A stretch of DNA of 64,000 nt from an unidentified eubacterium SCB49 (GCA_000170815.1 ABCO01000005.1:124001-188000), one strand, 5' to 3'; counted from the stretch's first letter, positions 16,744-25,665 are shown. The notes: a model not told the origin generated them from the letters alone. Numbers and translations are program-made.

Positions 16744-17089
16744 TTGTTTTTGTTGCTGGTTGTACTATAAGTAGATGATTAATTGATAAAGTTACATGAG
16801 TTTACAAATTATTTATTTTTTCACACATTTTGATGCATCAAAAATGAAAAAGCAGCCCTCCCACTTATCCTTATATTAAAAATAATAGCAAATCTTTTAC
16901 TTCAGAAATGACAACCGATTGCTATTTGTAAAGAATATGAAAAAGAGATTATATATAAGGTGCAAGTATGTTGTCTTTTAAAACGAAAATGTTAATATAT
17001 TGTTAAAACACTACTTTGTTAAGCATAGTACTGTAACAAAAGTGGAATTAAATCTTCTATTAAGTATAAACCACAAAAAACAAAATATT
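16744..17089. other. divergent intergenic region
   Basis: 346 bp with no convincing gene. It separates the ECF sigma operon (leftward) from the tiny-ORF cluster (rightward). It holds the 16-bp palindrome at 16828-16843 and a TACTTTG-like element near 17010-17020 that is one base short of the promoter consensus. Confidence 0.6.
16828..16843. promoter_or_regulatory. perfect 16-bp palindrome, possible operator
   Basis: TTTTGATGCATCAAAA reads the same on both strands. It lies 85 bp before the sigma start and about 250 bp before the first tiny ORF. A dimeric regulator site is possible; no regulator is identified. Confidence 0.35.
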
Positions 17090-17176
17090 ATGAGAACTTT
17101 AGATTCAGATCATTTAACAAAAAGAAATGCTACAACAAGATCATACGTTTGGAATACCAAAAGAAGATTTAGATAA
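17090..17176 (+). CDS. 28-aa tiny ORF, paralogue A
   Basis: ATG at 17090, TAA at 17174-17176. The peptide starts MRTLDSDHLTKRNATTRS and ends YVWNTKRRFR, with a strongly basic C-terminus. The paralogue at 17239 has the same length, the same M-[RK]-T-L start and the same V-W-N-x-K-R-R-F-R end, although the middle differs. This is the pattern expected of coding selection. An A-rich leader (CAAAAAACAAAATATT) precedes the ATG, as before the next two ORFs. No known family. It is too short for a signal peptide and membrane anchor; a secreted, RNA-binding or leader peptide role is open. Confidence 0.55.
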   Translation: MRTLDSDHLTKRNATTRSYVWNTKRRFR

Positions 17177-17238
17177 TCTTTCTTAATAAAAGTATTACAG
17201 TAGTAAAAAAAAAATATCAATCAAAAAACCAATTATTT

Positions 17239-17325
17239 ATGAAAACATTAAACAACAATCATTCATCGGGAAGAGTAATAACTACATTATCATCTGTTTG
17301 GAACTCTAAAAGAAGATTTAGATAA
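17239..17325 (+). CDS. 28-aa tiny ORF, paralogue B
   Basis: ATG at 17239, TAA at 17323-17325. The peptide starts MKTLNNNHSSGRVITTLS and ends SVWNSKRRFR. Identical or similar positions with paralogue A are the first four residues, a central hydroxyl-rich part and the final VWN-[TS]-KRRFR. The leader CAATCAAAAAACCAATTATTT is shared almost word for word with the ORF at 17367. It lies 62 bp after paralogue A with no terminator between them. Function unknown. Confidence 0.55.
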   Translation: MKTLNNNHSSGRVITTLSSVWNSKRRFR

Positions 17326-17366
17326 AAATAAATCATCAATCTTTATACACAATCAAAAAACGAACT

Positions 17367-17498
17367 ATGAAAAAGAATAATAATATTAGAATACGAAATT
17401 GGATAGGCGCAAGGACAGCTCAGACTACTTTTACTAACATAGAACATAAGTTAAAAAGGATACACCCAGAATCTAACAATTTTAATTATGCTCTGTAA
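17367..17498 (+). CDS. 43-aa tiny ORF, third in cluster
   Basis: ATG at 17367, TAA at 17496-17498. It starts MKKNNNIRIRNWIGARTAQ and ends PESNNFNYAL. It is basic in its first 32 residues, with one Trp. It does not share the KRRFR end, but it has the same leader (ACAATCAAAAAACGAACT) and is followed at once by an intrinsic terminator, so it should be the last ORF of one transcript. Function unknown. Confidence 0.5.
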   Translation: MKKNNNIRIRNWIGARTAQTTFTNIEHKLKRIHPESNNFNYAL

Positions 17499-17515
17499 TA
17501 AAAGCCAACCTATTT

Positions 17516-17557
17516 AAAAACCGAATTTTGTTTATGCAGAATTCGGTTTTTATTTTT
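17516..17557 (+). terminator. intrinsic terminator of the tiny-ORF cluster
   Basis: AAAAACCGAATT at 17516-17527 pairs perfectly with AATTCGGTTTTT at 17540-17551 and is followed by T-rich sequence. Confidence 0.85.
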
Positions 17558-17561
17558 TAGG

Positions 17562-17569
17562 TATATTTG
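17562..17569 (+). promoter_or_regulatory. -7 box upstream of DUF6265 lipoprotein
   Basis: TATATTTG (TAnnTTTG) lies 17 bp before the ATG at 17587 and directly after the cluster terminator, which shows that the two are separate transcription units. Confidence 0.5.
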
Positions 17570-17586
17570 GTCATTAAAATTAATCT

Positions 17587-18084
17587 ATGAAAAATTTAGC
17601 ATTACTTCTTTTACTATTAATTTCTGTCACAGCATGTAAAAATGAAAGTGATAAAAACAATGTTGTCCCTCAAGTAAAAGAGACAACTATGGAAGATTTA
17701 AGTTGGGTGTTAGGCGAATGGATTAACATTAATGATCAGACTCAGTCTTATGAATATTGGGAAAAATCTGCAGACGGAAGCTTTGTCTCACAAAGTTTGA
17801 CACTTAGAAAAACAGATACTGTTTTTGCCGAACGCATGAAGATGTATAAGGAGAATGATGAAATATTATTATATATAGAAACAATAGGAGATGTCCCTAA
17901 CCCTGTAGTCTTTAGCTTGAAACAAGATGCAGAACATGCATTTACATTTGAAAACCCTAGAAACGAATTTCCTTCTCAAATTGTCTATACAAATCCAGAA
18001 ACTGACCTCCTACATGCTTGGGTAGCAGGATTTGTAGATGGTGTGCCTCAAAAACAAGAGTTTTATTACAAAAGAGCACAATAA
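17587..18084 (+). CDS. DUF6265 family lipoprotein
   Basis: 165 aa. The signal ends VTAC with lipobox Cys 17. The mature part matches the DUF6265 pattern: 'DLSWVLGEWININDQTQSYE' (the W-x-x-G-x-W start of a lipocalin-like barrel), 'FAERMKMYKENDEILLYIE', 'FENPRNEFPSQIVYTNP' and 'LLHAWVAGFVDG'. Function is unknown; the fold suggests a small beta-barrel binding a hydrophobic ligand. It has its own promoter box. It probably sits in the outer or inner membrane facing the periplasm. Confidence 0.75.
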   Translation: MKNLALLLLLLISVTACKNESDKNNVVPQVKETTMEDLSWVLGEWININDQTQSYEYWEKSADGSFVSQSLTLRKTDTVFAERMKMYKENDEILLYIETIGDVPNPVVFSLKQDAEHAFTFENPRNEFPSQIVYTNPETDLLHAWVAGFVDGVPQKQEFYYKRAQ

Positions 18085-18272
18085 CTATTTTTATTACTAC
18101 TACTAAAACCTTATTAGATTAGTATATCCATATATTTAAAGGGATATTTTTTTAAAAATTAATATAAGAGCAATTTTTAAGTTGTTTTTTTGTTATTTAT
18201 CAAAGTTAGAGTGTAACAAAAATAAATGCACTTTGTCTTTTGAATAATTAATAGTCAATTTTAAATAAAATT

Positions 18273-20726
18273 ATGAGGTATAAATGTTCCGTTTTGTTTG
18301 TTATATTATTTTGTTTTCAACAAATAGTAAATGCTCAACATAAAAAAACACTCACTATTTCTCGAACTTCACATGCTCCAAAAATAGATGGAGTATTAAA
18401 TGATGCTGTGTGGGAAAAGGCAGAGAAAGCAGTTTCTTTTATTGAATTTAAACCAAATGTAGGAGAATTAGAAACCGAAGCAAATAAGACGGTTGTACAA
18501 ATGACATATGATGATACGGCCTTATACGTTGCTGCTTTTTTAAAAGATGATCCTAAATTAATTATGAAGCAACTAGCTTCAAGAGATAGTTTTGGAAATG
18601 CAGATTTTTTTGGTTTTGTAGTTAACCCTAATAATGATGGTCAGAACGATACGGAGTTTTTTGTTTTTGCTTCAGGAACACAGGCAGATGCTATTGCAAA
18701 CCTAAGTGTTGGAGAAGACTTTAGCTGGAATGCCGTTTGGGATAGTGCTGTAAAGATTAATGAATATGGTTGGAGTGTAGAGATGAAAATTCCCTACCGT
18801 TGTTTACGATTTGATACTCAAAATATAGAAGATTGGGGTATCCAGTTTCACAGAAAATTTAAAAGAGATGAATCTCAGTATACCTGGAATCCTTTAGATC
18901 CTAATCAAGGAAACATAGCGCAGTATCATGGTAACTTAAAGGGTATGACAGATCTTAAACCCCCTGTTCGTTTATCATTTTATCCTTTTGTATCTATGGT
19001 TCAGAATAGTTACGCTGGAGCACACAAAACTAATTTTAATGCTGGTATGGATGTAAAATATGGTGTTACAGAAAATTTTACATTAGACGCTACTTTAATA
19101 CCTGATTTTAGTCAGGCTGGTTTTGATAACGTAGCATTAAATTTAGGCCCTTTCGAACAAACATTTTCTGAACAGCGTCAATTTTTTACCGAGGGAGTGG
19201 ATCTTTTTAGTAAAGGAGGTTTGTTTTTTTCAAGAAGAATAGGTGGTGAACCAACAGTAGATCCTGTACTTTCAGATAATGAAAAGGTGACAGATTATCC
19301 TACATCAACCAAAGTTTTAAATGCTATTAAAATTTCAGGAAGAACAAAAAGTGGGCTTGGACTTGGGGTGTTTAATTCTTTTACAGAAATAGCTCATGCT
19401 ACCATAGAAAATGTATTAACGGGAGACTATAGAGAAGAAACAGTTTCGCCTTTTACTAATTATAATATTCTTGTAGCAGACCAGCAGTTTAATGGAAACT
19501 CATCTGTTGGTATTATTAATACCAATACGCTTCGTGAAGGAAGTTTTAGAGATGCCAATGTTACTGCGTTAACGGCGAATATTAATAACAAACGAAATAC
19601 TTTTAATGTAAAGGGAGAAGCAAAGTCAAGTACCTTGTTTGAAGAAGAAGGTAATACAACAGGATACAGTTCTTTTTTCTATTTAGCTAAAACTCACGGT
19701 AAGTTTAGATACAGTTTTGATCATAGCTTTGCAGATGATAAATATGATATTAATGACCTTGGATTGATATATAGGAATAATTATAATGACTTTGGTGTAG
19801 ATGCAAATTATCGAATTTTTGAACCAACAAAAAGATGGAATAATTATTATGCTTACACATATATAAACTATACTCGCTTAGCTAATCCTAGTACATTTAC
19901 AGGTTTTGATTTTGGAGGAAATTTTAGCGGTACGACAAAAAAGTTAAATTCTATGGGTATTAATCTTGAAATAGAACCTGGAAAGCAATATGACTATTTT
20001 GAACCGAGAAAAGCAGGTAGTTTTTTTACTATCAAAAACAAAATTTATACAAGTTTTTGGCATAATACAAATGATAATAAAAAAGTTGCATTTAGTGCTA
20101 ATGGAGGTATACAAACACTTCTTGATGAGGATAGAGATTATGTAAATTATTGGTTTGGTTTTGGGCCTAGAGTTCGTTTTTCAGATAAGTTTGTAATGTC
20201 TTATTTCTATTATAGAGATCATTATATTGGAGATAGAGGGTATGTAGATCAAACAGAAACAGATGTAATATTTGGTGAAAGAGACCGTATTGAAAGTGAA
20301 CATTCTTTTAATGCTAATTATAACTTTAACCCAAATAATATATTGACATTATCAGTACGTAATTATTGGGCAACCGTAGATTATGAAACAGCGTTGTTTA
20401 ATTTACAAGACGATGGTAGTACGATACGTACAGGTTTTGATAATGATGATTTGGGGTATAATCCAGATATCAATTTTTCAACTTGGAATCTTGATTTAAG
20501 TTATTCTTTACAGTTTGCTCCAGGTAGTTTTGTAACGGCGCTTTATCGTAATGGTTTAAACAATAAAGATAATAAGGCAAAAGACTCTTATTTTGAGAGT
20601 ATTGATACGTTGTTTAATCAGTCAATAAACCATGTGTTTTCTATTAAGTTACAGTATTTCTTAGACTACAATCAAATACCAGCTTTATTAAAAAAGAAAA
20701 AACATCGTATAGGAGCTATTTCGTAA
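18273..20726 (+). CDS. DUF5916 outer-membrane protein with CBM9-like N-terminus
   Basis: 817 aa. A signal peptide ends near 'QQIVNAQ'. Residues about 30-225 form a carbohydrate-binding family 9-like domain ('SHAPKIDGVLNDAVWEKAEK', 'ALYVAAFLKDD', 'WSVEMKIPYRCLRF'). The remainder matches DUF5916, rich in alternating aromatic strands ('FTLDATLIPDFSQAGFDNV', 'QRQFFTEGVDLFSKGGLFFS'). The end has many strand-like segments and closes with a short basic tail. The barrel-like C-terminus suggests an outer-membrane protein. Role unknown; glycan binding is inferred from the N-terminal domain. Followed by a strong terminator. Confidence 0.85.
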   Translation: MRYKCSVLFVILFCFQQIVNAQHKKTLTISRTSHAPKIDGVLNDAVWEKAEKAVSFIEFKPNVGELETEANKTVVQMTYDDTALYVAAFLKDDPKLIMKQLASRDSFGNADFFGFVVNPNNDGQNDTEFFVFASGTQADAIANLSVGEDFSWNAVWDSAVKINEYGWSVEMKIPYRCLRFDTQNIEDWGIQFHRKFKRDESQYTWNPLDPNQGNIAQYHGNLKGMTDLKPPVRLSFYPFVSMVQNSYAGAHKTNFNAGMDVKYGVTENFTLDATLIPDFSQAGFDNVALNLGPFEQTFSEQRQFFTEGVDLFSKGGLFFSRRIGGEPTVDPVLSDNEKVTDYPTSTKVLNAIKISGRTKSGLGLGVFNSFTEIAHATIENVLTGDYREETVSPFTNYNILVADQQFNGNSSVGIINTNTLREGSFRDANVTALTANINNKRNTFNVKGEAKSSTLFEEEGNTTGYSSFFYLAKTHGKFRYSFDHSFADDKYDINDLGLIYRNNYNDFGVDANYRIFEPTKRWNNYYAYTYINYTRLANPSTFTGFDFGGNFSGTTKKLNSMGINLEIEPGKQYDYFEPRKAGSFFTIKNKIYTSFWHNTNDNKKVAFSANGGIQTLLDEDRDYVNYWFGFGPRVRFSDKFVMSYFYYRDHYIGDRGYVDQTETDVIFGERDRIESEHSFNANYNFNPNNILTLSVRNYWATVDYETALFNLQDDGSTIRTGFDNDDLGYNPDINFSTWNLDLSYSLQFAPGSFVTALYRNGLNNKDNKAKDSYFESIDTLFNQSINHVFSIKLQYFLDYNQIPALLKKKKHRIGAIS

Positions 20727-20741
20727 TAATCAACCTTAAAT

Positions 20742-20779
20742 AAAAAAGGCATTAGACGCTTGTCTAATGCCTTTTTTTT
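20742..20779. terminator. bidirectional intrinsic terminator
   Basis: AAAAAAGGCATTAGAC at 20742-20757, loop GCTT, and GTCTAATGCCTTTTTT at 20762-20777 make a 16-bp stem with A and T tracts on the two sides. It serves the DUF5916 gene and the convergent sulP gene. Confidence 0.95.
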
Positions 20780-20801
20780 GTGTCAAATTATAAATGAATT
20801 G

Positions 20802-22457
20802 TTACACCTCACTATCCAACATACTTGTAACTACATGATAACGAGGGTCATCAATAGCGTCTTGAATGATGGTTTTAAATTCTGGGTTCCATTTAATTAG
20901 CATGTCTTTACAGTCTGGACTAAGGTGAGTTAGCGTAACTTTTTTTCCTTGATCCATATATTTGTTTGTTATATTTCTTAGCGCTTCAACACCAGAATGG
21001 TCACTAACTTTAGACTCCATAAAGTCAATCTCAATTTTTTCAGGATCTGTTGTAAAATCAAACTTACTGTTAAAAGCAGTAGTAGAACCAAAGAAAAGAG
21101 GTCCCCAAATAGCGTACACTTTTGTTCCGTCTTCTTTAATACTTTTTCTAGCTCTAATACGTGTAGCACTATTCCAGGCAAAAGTAAGTGCACTCATTAT
21201 TACCCCAGCAATTACCGCAATAGCAAGATCTTGCCAAACAGTTATGATAGATACTGAAATTAAAACAATAGCATCACTTAAAGGTATTTTGTGTAATATT
21301 CTGAAACTAGACCAAGCAAAAGTTCCTATAACAACCATAAACATAACACCAACTAGGGCTGCAATAGGTATTTGTTCAATAAGTGGTGCAGCAAATAAAA
21401 TAAAACATAATAATGCAATTGCAGCGACGGTACCAGATAAACGTCCGCGACCTCCAGAATTTACATTTATTATAGATTGACCAATCATGGCGCAACCACC
21501 CATACCACCAAACAAACCATTTAACATGTTTGCACCACCTTGGGCAATACATTCACGATTTCCACTACCACGGGTTTCAGTCATTTCGTCAATGAGGTTT
21601 AGTGTCATAAGGCTTTCTATAAGACCTATAGCTGCAAGTATGGCTGCAAAAGGAGCTATTGTTGACCAGAAGTGTCCTTTAACAGTATAAAACAGCGTAA
21701 ATATTTGATCTTGAAAAGTAGGAAGTCCCCCTTTTAATCCTGTTCCGCCTCCGTCTTGAATAAATGATCCAACAGTAGATACGTCTACTTTTCCAAAAAT
21801 AACTATTGCAGCAACAACTATAATAGCAGCAAGTGCTGCAGGAATTTTTTTAGTAAGTTTAGGTAAACCAAACATTATCCCCATTGTAAGACCTACAAGC
21901 CCCATCATCTTCCAAAAATCAACACTACTAAAGAATGCACTAAACCAGTCACCTGTATTCTCAATAAAAGAAATTCCTTCGGTAGCTAGTTCTGGAAACA
22001 AACCTAATTGTGATCTAAAAATAACAATCGCAAGACCGTTTACAAATCCCATCATTACAGGATGAGGTATTAATCTTACAAATTTTCCTAATCTTAAAAC
22101 ACCTGCCGAAATTTGTATGATACCCACAAACAGTAATGTGATAAATAGCCATTGAAGTCCTAGGTTTTCTACTGGGGTTTCAAGTGCAAGACCTACTTCA
22201 TTTCCTTTAGACACGAGCGCAACCATAACAACTGCCATAGCACCTGTTGCTCCACTAATCATTCCTGGACGTCCGCCAAAAAGGGATGTGATAATACCCA
22301 TCATAAATGCACCGTATAGTCCCACTAGAGGGTCAATACCAGCAACAAAAGCAAAGGCAACGGCTTCTGGTACAAGTGCAAGTGCAACAGTTAATCCTGA
22401 TAAAATATCGTTTTTAGGATTTTGGGTGAAATTTTTAATGGTTTGTTGTAGTAACAT
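20802..22457 (-). CDS. SulP family anion transporter with STAS domain
   Basis: 551 aa. SulP (SLC26) membrane domain with about 12-14 hydrophobic segments over residues 1-425. The family start is 'DILSGLTVALALVPEAVAFA' and 'GLYGAFMMGIITSLFGGRPG'; 'ECIAQGGANMLNGLFGGMGG' is also characteristic. A cytoplasmic STAS domain follows ('EIDFMESKVSDHSGVEALRN'). Members move sulfate, bicarbonate or other anions, some with Na+ or H+; substrate is not predictable. In marine bacteria bicarbonate or sulfate uptake are both plausible. Its own -7 box lies 24 bp upstream. Confidence 0.9.
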   Translation of the reverse strand: MLLQQTIKNFTQNPKNDILSGLTVALALVPEAVAFAFVAGIDPLVGLYGAFMMGIITSLFGGRPGMISGATGAMAVVMVALVSKGNEVGLALETPVENLGLQWLFITLLFVGIIQISAGVLRLGKFVRLIPHPVMMGFVNGLAIVIFRSQLGLFPELATEGISFIENTGDWFSAFFSSVDFWKMMGLVGLTMGIMFGLPKLTKKIPAALAAIIVVAAIVIFGKVDVSTVGSFIQDGGGTGLKGGLPTFQDQIFTLFYTVKGHFWSTIAPFAAILAAIGLIESLMTLNLIDEMTETRGSGNRECIAQGGANMLNGLFGGMGGCAMIGQSIINVNSGGRGRLSGTVAAIALLCFILFAAPLIEQIPIAALVGVMFMVVIGTFAWSSFRILHKIPLSDAIVLISVSIITVWQDLAIAVIAGVIMSALTFAWNSATRIRARKSIKEDGTKVYAIWGPLFFGSTTAFNSKFDFTTDPEKIEIDFMESKVSDHSGVEALRNITNKYMDQGKKVTLTHLSPDCKDMLIKWNPEFKTIIQDAIDDPRYHVVTSMLDSEV

Positions 22458-22480
22458 TTCAATTTAATTTTAGGAAGGCG

Positions 22481-22488
22481 CAAAGATA
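22481..22488 (-). promoter_or_regulatory. -7 box upstream of sulP
   Basis: TATCTTTG on the minus strand. It implies a leader of about 20 nt to the ATG at 22457. Confidence 0.5.
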
Positions 22489-22559
22489 CTGTATTGCGTT
22501 GCTTTAATTAATAACGGATTACAAATTTTATAGTTTTAAATCCATTTTTGTAATCCAAG

Positions 22560-23975
22560 TTATTTTTTTACTCCATAAAAGAGCTTCTTTTCATTTTCTC
22601 CTAATAGCATGAATTTGCTTAAGTCTATTGCTTCTAGTTTTGGTAAATCTTTCTTTTTAACAATAAAGCAAAAAGGCCAAAAAGCATCTTCTTTGTTTTT
22701 TAACTCATCTATAGAAATCGATTGTACTGTACCTTTAGAGTAGAACTGACTTGAATAACTCTTTTTTCCGAAGTAATAAAACTCATCAATTTTAATCTGT
22801 TCTGGATGTGCTTCTATCAAATATTTATCTGTGTTAGCATAGGTTTGTAAAGTACTAGTTGCTGTAATACCTATAAGCGCAATTACACAAACACCTATTA
22901 ACGTAAGGTTTGTTAAAGCTAGTTGTTTTTTAAACTTGATACTTGGCCACCAGTGTACTATTAATAGAGCAACAGGAACCATAACGGGCATGATATAGGT
23001 GTGGATCAAGCTAGAGGATACCGTAAAAAATAAAGGTGTCCATAATAGCCAAAGTAACAAAAAGAGCACCCATTCATTTTTAAAAATGGTAGTTCTAGTT
23101 TTAAATAATCTATACATAATTACTTGAATCCATGGTAGTGCAAATAATAATAAGAACACCCAAACAATACCTAATGGCTGCGTTTTAGGAAAACCATATT
23201 TATCGCCTTTCCAGCTAGAATCTGTAAAACGCAGCCAGTGTTCGCCAACTAAAAAGTAGTCTATAAATCCTGGTGTTGTTTGTTCTGCAAAGTAATACCA
23301 CGGTACTGCAACTATTGCAGTAACTAATAGCCCCAGTATCCAAGGGAGTTTAGTAAAGACGGTTTTATATTTTTTCTGAAATACCATCCATAAAAATATA
23401 GGTGGTCCACAAAGTATAATCACTATTGGGCCTTTTGCAAGAAGTCCTAAACCTACTCCAACAAAAAATAGATAACCCCATATTTTTTTACCGTTGTGTG
23501 TCGCTTCCCAGAAAGATAAAAATGTTAATGTGACAGCAAGGGTGAGTGCTGTATCTGTAGAGACAACTCCGGCGTGTAAAAACAGTTCTGGGATTAGTAA
23601 TAAAATAAACCCTGGGAGGTAAAAAGGAAGGTGTGCGCGTTTTGCATACTTACCTATTAATAAAACCATACCCGCTACCATTAATAAATATGGAAAGCGA
23701 ACAGCAAATTCGTTTACCCCAAAAATGCTCATACTTGCGGCAGAAAGCCAAGTAGATAGAGGAGGTTTTGCCCAAAAAGGCACCCCATAATCAATTTGAG
23801 GTGTAATCCAGTTTCCAGTTTCGGCCATAAGTCTTGCGATCTCTGCATATCTGGCTTCGGTTTTATCCATTAAAGGCATTACCGCATTAAAAATACCACG
23901 AATAATTAGTAATACAATTACTGAAATTTTATAGAATCGAGGATTGTTTAAAAAATTAGATTTTGGTTGATCCAT
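22560..23975 (-). CDS. GT39-type (ArnT-like) membrane glycosyltransferase
   Basis: 471 aa with about 11-12 membrane helices. The family start is clear: 'PLMDKTEARYAEIARLMAET' then 'GNWITPQIDYGVPFWAKPPL', with the acidic residue that binds the metal/lipid-phosphate donor. This fits ArnT/PMT proteins, which move a sugar from a polyprenyl phosphate to lipid A or a protein on the periplasmic side. The upstream neighbour, a GT2 enzyme that can make polyprenyl-phosphate sugars, is adjacent with no gap, so the two probably form a charging and transfer pair. Acceptor unknown. Confidence 0.85.
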   Translation of the reverse strand: MDQPKSNFLNNPRFYKISVIVLLIIRGIFNAVMPLMDKTEARYAEIARLMAETGNWITPQIDYGVPFWAKPPLSTWLSAASMSIFGVNEFAVRFPYLLMVAGMVLLIGKYAKRAHLPFYLPGFILLLIPELFLHAGVVSTDTALTLAVTLTFLSFWEATHNGKKIWGYLFFVGVGLGLLAKGPIVIILCGPPIFLWMVFQKKYKTVFTKLPWILGLLVTAIVAVPWYYFAEQTTPGFIDYFLVGEHWLRFTDSSWKGDKYGFPKTQPLGIVWVFLLLFALPWIQVIMYRLFKTRTTIFKNEWVLFLLLWLLWTPLFFTVSSSLIHTYIMPVMVPVALLIVHWWPSIKFKKQLALTNLTLIGVCVIALIGITATSTLQTYANTDKYLIEAHPEQIKIDEFYYFGKKSYSSQFYSKGTVQSISIDELKNKEDAFWPFCFIVKKKDLPKLEAIDLSKFMLLGENEKKLFYGVKK

Positions 23976-24710
23976 TTATTTATATCTTTTTCTAATGGTG
24001 TATAAATCTTTCCACATTTTAAAGAAATATAACATACTTACTTTAGATTCGTCAACGTCTATCCAAGATTTTAGTGGGATTTCGCGACAAATATTTTTCA
24101 TTCCTTTGTGAGAGTAAATGCTTATTAATCGATGAAAAATTTCTACATCAAAAAGCCATTTTGAGATAAATTTTTCTTTGAATAAAGTTTGTGCTACAGT
24201 TGAAGAAAATACCTTACATCCACACTGGCTATCATAAATACTAATATCAAGTTGGTTTGAAATCATTGTAGCTACAAAACGCCCAATTAAAAAGCGATAT
24301 TTTTTTCTGTCAATGTGGTTGTCTATTTTTAAAATACGTGAACCAAAGGCACAAACAACAGTTTCGTTTATGTTTTCTGAAATAGTAATATACTCTTCTA
24401 GGCTTGTAGATAAATCTGCATCTAAATAGCCTATGGTATTAAAGTCTTTAAAATTTCCGAAGCAAAAAAGAATTGCTTCTCTTACGGCCTGTGCTTTACC
24501 ACTATTGGTTTTTAAATTGTAAACAGAAACTTGATCTGGAAATTCTGAGGCTAAGTTGTTTAAAACTATTAAAGTATCGTCTTTAGAGCCATCATTTGCA
24601 AATAAGATGTGTGTCTTATTGCTTTGTGTTAAGAAAGATCTGTATGAGGTGAGTGGAAGCCGTGTAGCTTCATTATAACACGGTATGACAATTATATTCT
24701 TATTTGACAC
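23976..24710 (-). CDS. GT2 glycosyltransferase, dolichyl-phosphate glucosyltransferase-like
   Basis: 244 aa. GT-A fold motifs: 'NIIVIPCYNEATRLP', 'HILFANDGSKDDTLIVL', the metal-binding D-x-D in 'IGYLDADLSTSLEEY', and 'YDSQCGCKVFSSTVAQTLF', the pattern of ALG5-type enzymes. These transfer a sugar from a nucleotide donor to a polyprenyl phosphate on the cytoplasmic face. No C-terminal membrane helix is evident. It is directly followed by the GT39 gene, which would use the product. No -7 box seen immediately upstream. Confidence 0.85.
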   Translation of the reverse strand: MSNKNIIVIPCYNEATRLPLTSYRSFLTQSNKTHILFANDGSKDDTLIVLNNLASEFPDQVSVYNLKTNSGKAQAVREAILFCFGNFKDFNTIGYLDADLSTSLEEYITISENINETVVCAFGSRILKIDNHIDRKKYRFLIGRFVATMISNQLDISIYDSQCGCKVFSSTVAQTLFKEKFISKWLFDVEIFHRLISIYSHKGMKNICREIPLKSWIDVDESKVSMLYFFKMWKDLYTIRKRYK

Positions 24711-25014
24711 TATGGTTTAATGTTTATGAGTGTAATTCTATATATAATGACAAAGTACTTAAATTTATTATTGACTAAAGAAAAAACAGCTATAAAAAAC
24801 AAGCGACTCCTTTAAAAAAGAGTCGCTCTAACCAAATAAATTAATCATTATAAATAACAACTAATTGCCGTAATAGCTTTTTTAATAAAAGCTTTATATT
24901 TTAATAACACTGCAAATATAAGTAATCATTCATATTATCAATCTTTAAAAAACGTTAATTAAGGTGCTTTATCGAAAAAAGAGGGGTTATTTTAAAAAAA
25001 AAGGTATTTAACTG
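24711..25014. other. intergenic region with hairpins
   Basis: 304 bp without a supported gene between the esterase (ends 25015) and the GT2 gene, both leftward. It contains a leftward terminator-like hairpin at 24794-24827 and a second stem, AGCTTTT/AAAAGCT, at 24875-24893. The rest is AT-rich with no clear ORF. Confidence 0.5.
24794..24827 (-). terminator. leftward intrinsic terminator
   Basis: AGCGACTC at 24802-24809 and GAGTCGCT at 24820-24827 form an 8-bp stem. On the minus strand it is followed by a T-rich run (24799-24794). It would end the esterase transcript about 190 nt after its stop codon. Confidence 0.6.
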
Positions 25015-25650
25015 TTATGCAAAGCTGTTAATGTAGTCCTTGTTTACTTCGTGAACTCCTTTAAAAACAAATACTTGTAGTCTGTCTTCAAATAATTTTG
25101 TTCCTTTTAATTGTTCTTCAGTTTTTTTAGCTTCGTTAATATATTCGTCCTGATCACCGTAAATATATGTTACTTTTGTGTCTTTTTTAAGAAACTTAAA
25201 GTCGTTTTGTGTTAATTCTACAGGAATTCCTCCGCTGTGGAGTATTAAATGATGGCAAGATATCTTTTTAGAAGCAACCCATCTTGTGGCGATAGAAACA
25301 CCTTGAGAATACCCTAAAACGATTAATTTTTTAGGAGTTTTTGTAATTTCTTTTTTATAAACAGCATCAACATAATTTAATACATTTTTTGTTTCTTCTT
25401 TTGTATCTACTCTTGTAAGCCAAGAAGCACCAACGTGCTTAAATTGAGTTCCTTGGTAGTACTTAGAAGGAGCTTGTGGGCATATTACAAAATGATTGTC
25501 TGGAAGTTCTGAAAAATACCTAATAAAATAGGTGCTCAAATAACCAAGTCCATGAAAAACAATCCACACGGTTTCTGTAGCGTCATTTAATTTTCCTTGC
25601 GTGTGATAACTATTGGTTGTTGTATAACTAACGGTTTTTTTAGAAGACAT
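25015..25650 (-). CDS. alpha/beta hydrolase (carboxylesterase/phospholipase-like)
   Basis: 211 aa. The nucleophile elbow is 'LIVLGYSQGVSIATRW' (G-x-S-x-G). The acid is probably in 'YIYGDQDEYINEA' and the His in 'FKGVHEVNKD'. The oxyanion strand is 'WIVFHGLGYLS'. Length and motifs match small esterases of the phospholipase/carboxylesterase type (PF02230). It is cytosolic with no signal. It is divergent from the thioesterase of the menaquinone cluster. Substrate unknown. A second member of the family lies at 32826-33479. Confidence 0.8.
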   Translation of the reverse strand: MSSKKTVSYTTTNSYHTQGKLNDATETVWIVFHGLGYLSTYFIRYFSELPDNHFVICPQAPSKYYQGTQFKHVGASWLTRVDTKEETKNVLNYVDAVYKKEITKTPKKLIVLGYSQGVSIATRWVASKKISCHHLILHSGGIPVELTQNDFKFLKKDTKVTYIYGDQDEYINEAKKTEEQLKGTKLFEDRLQVFVFKGVHEVNKDYINSFA

Positions 25651-25665
25651 GAATAATCGAATTTG

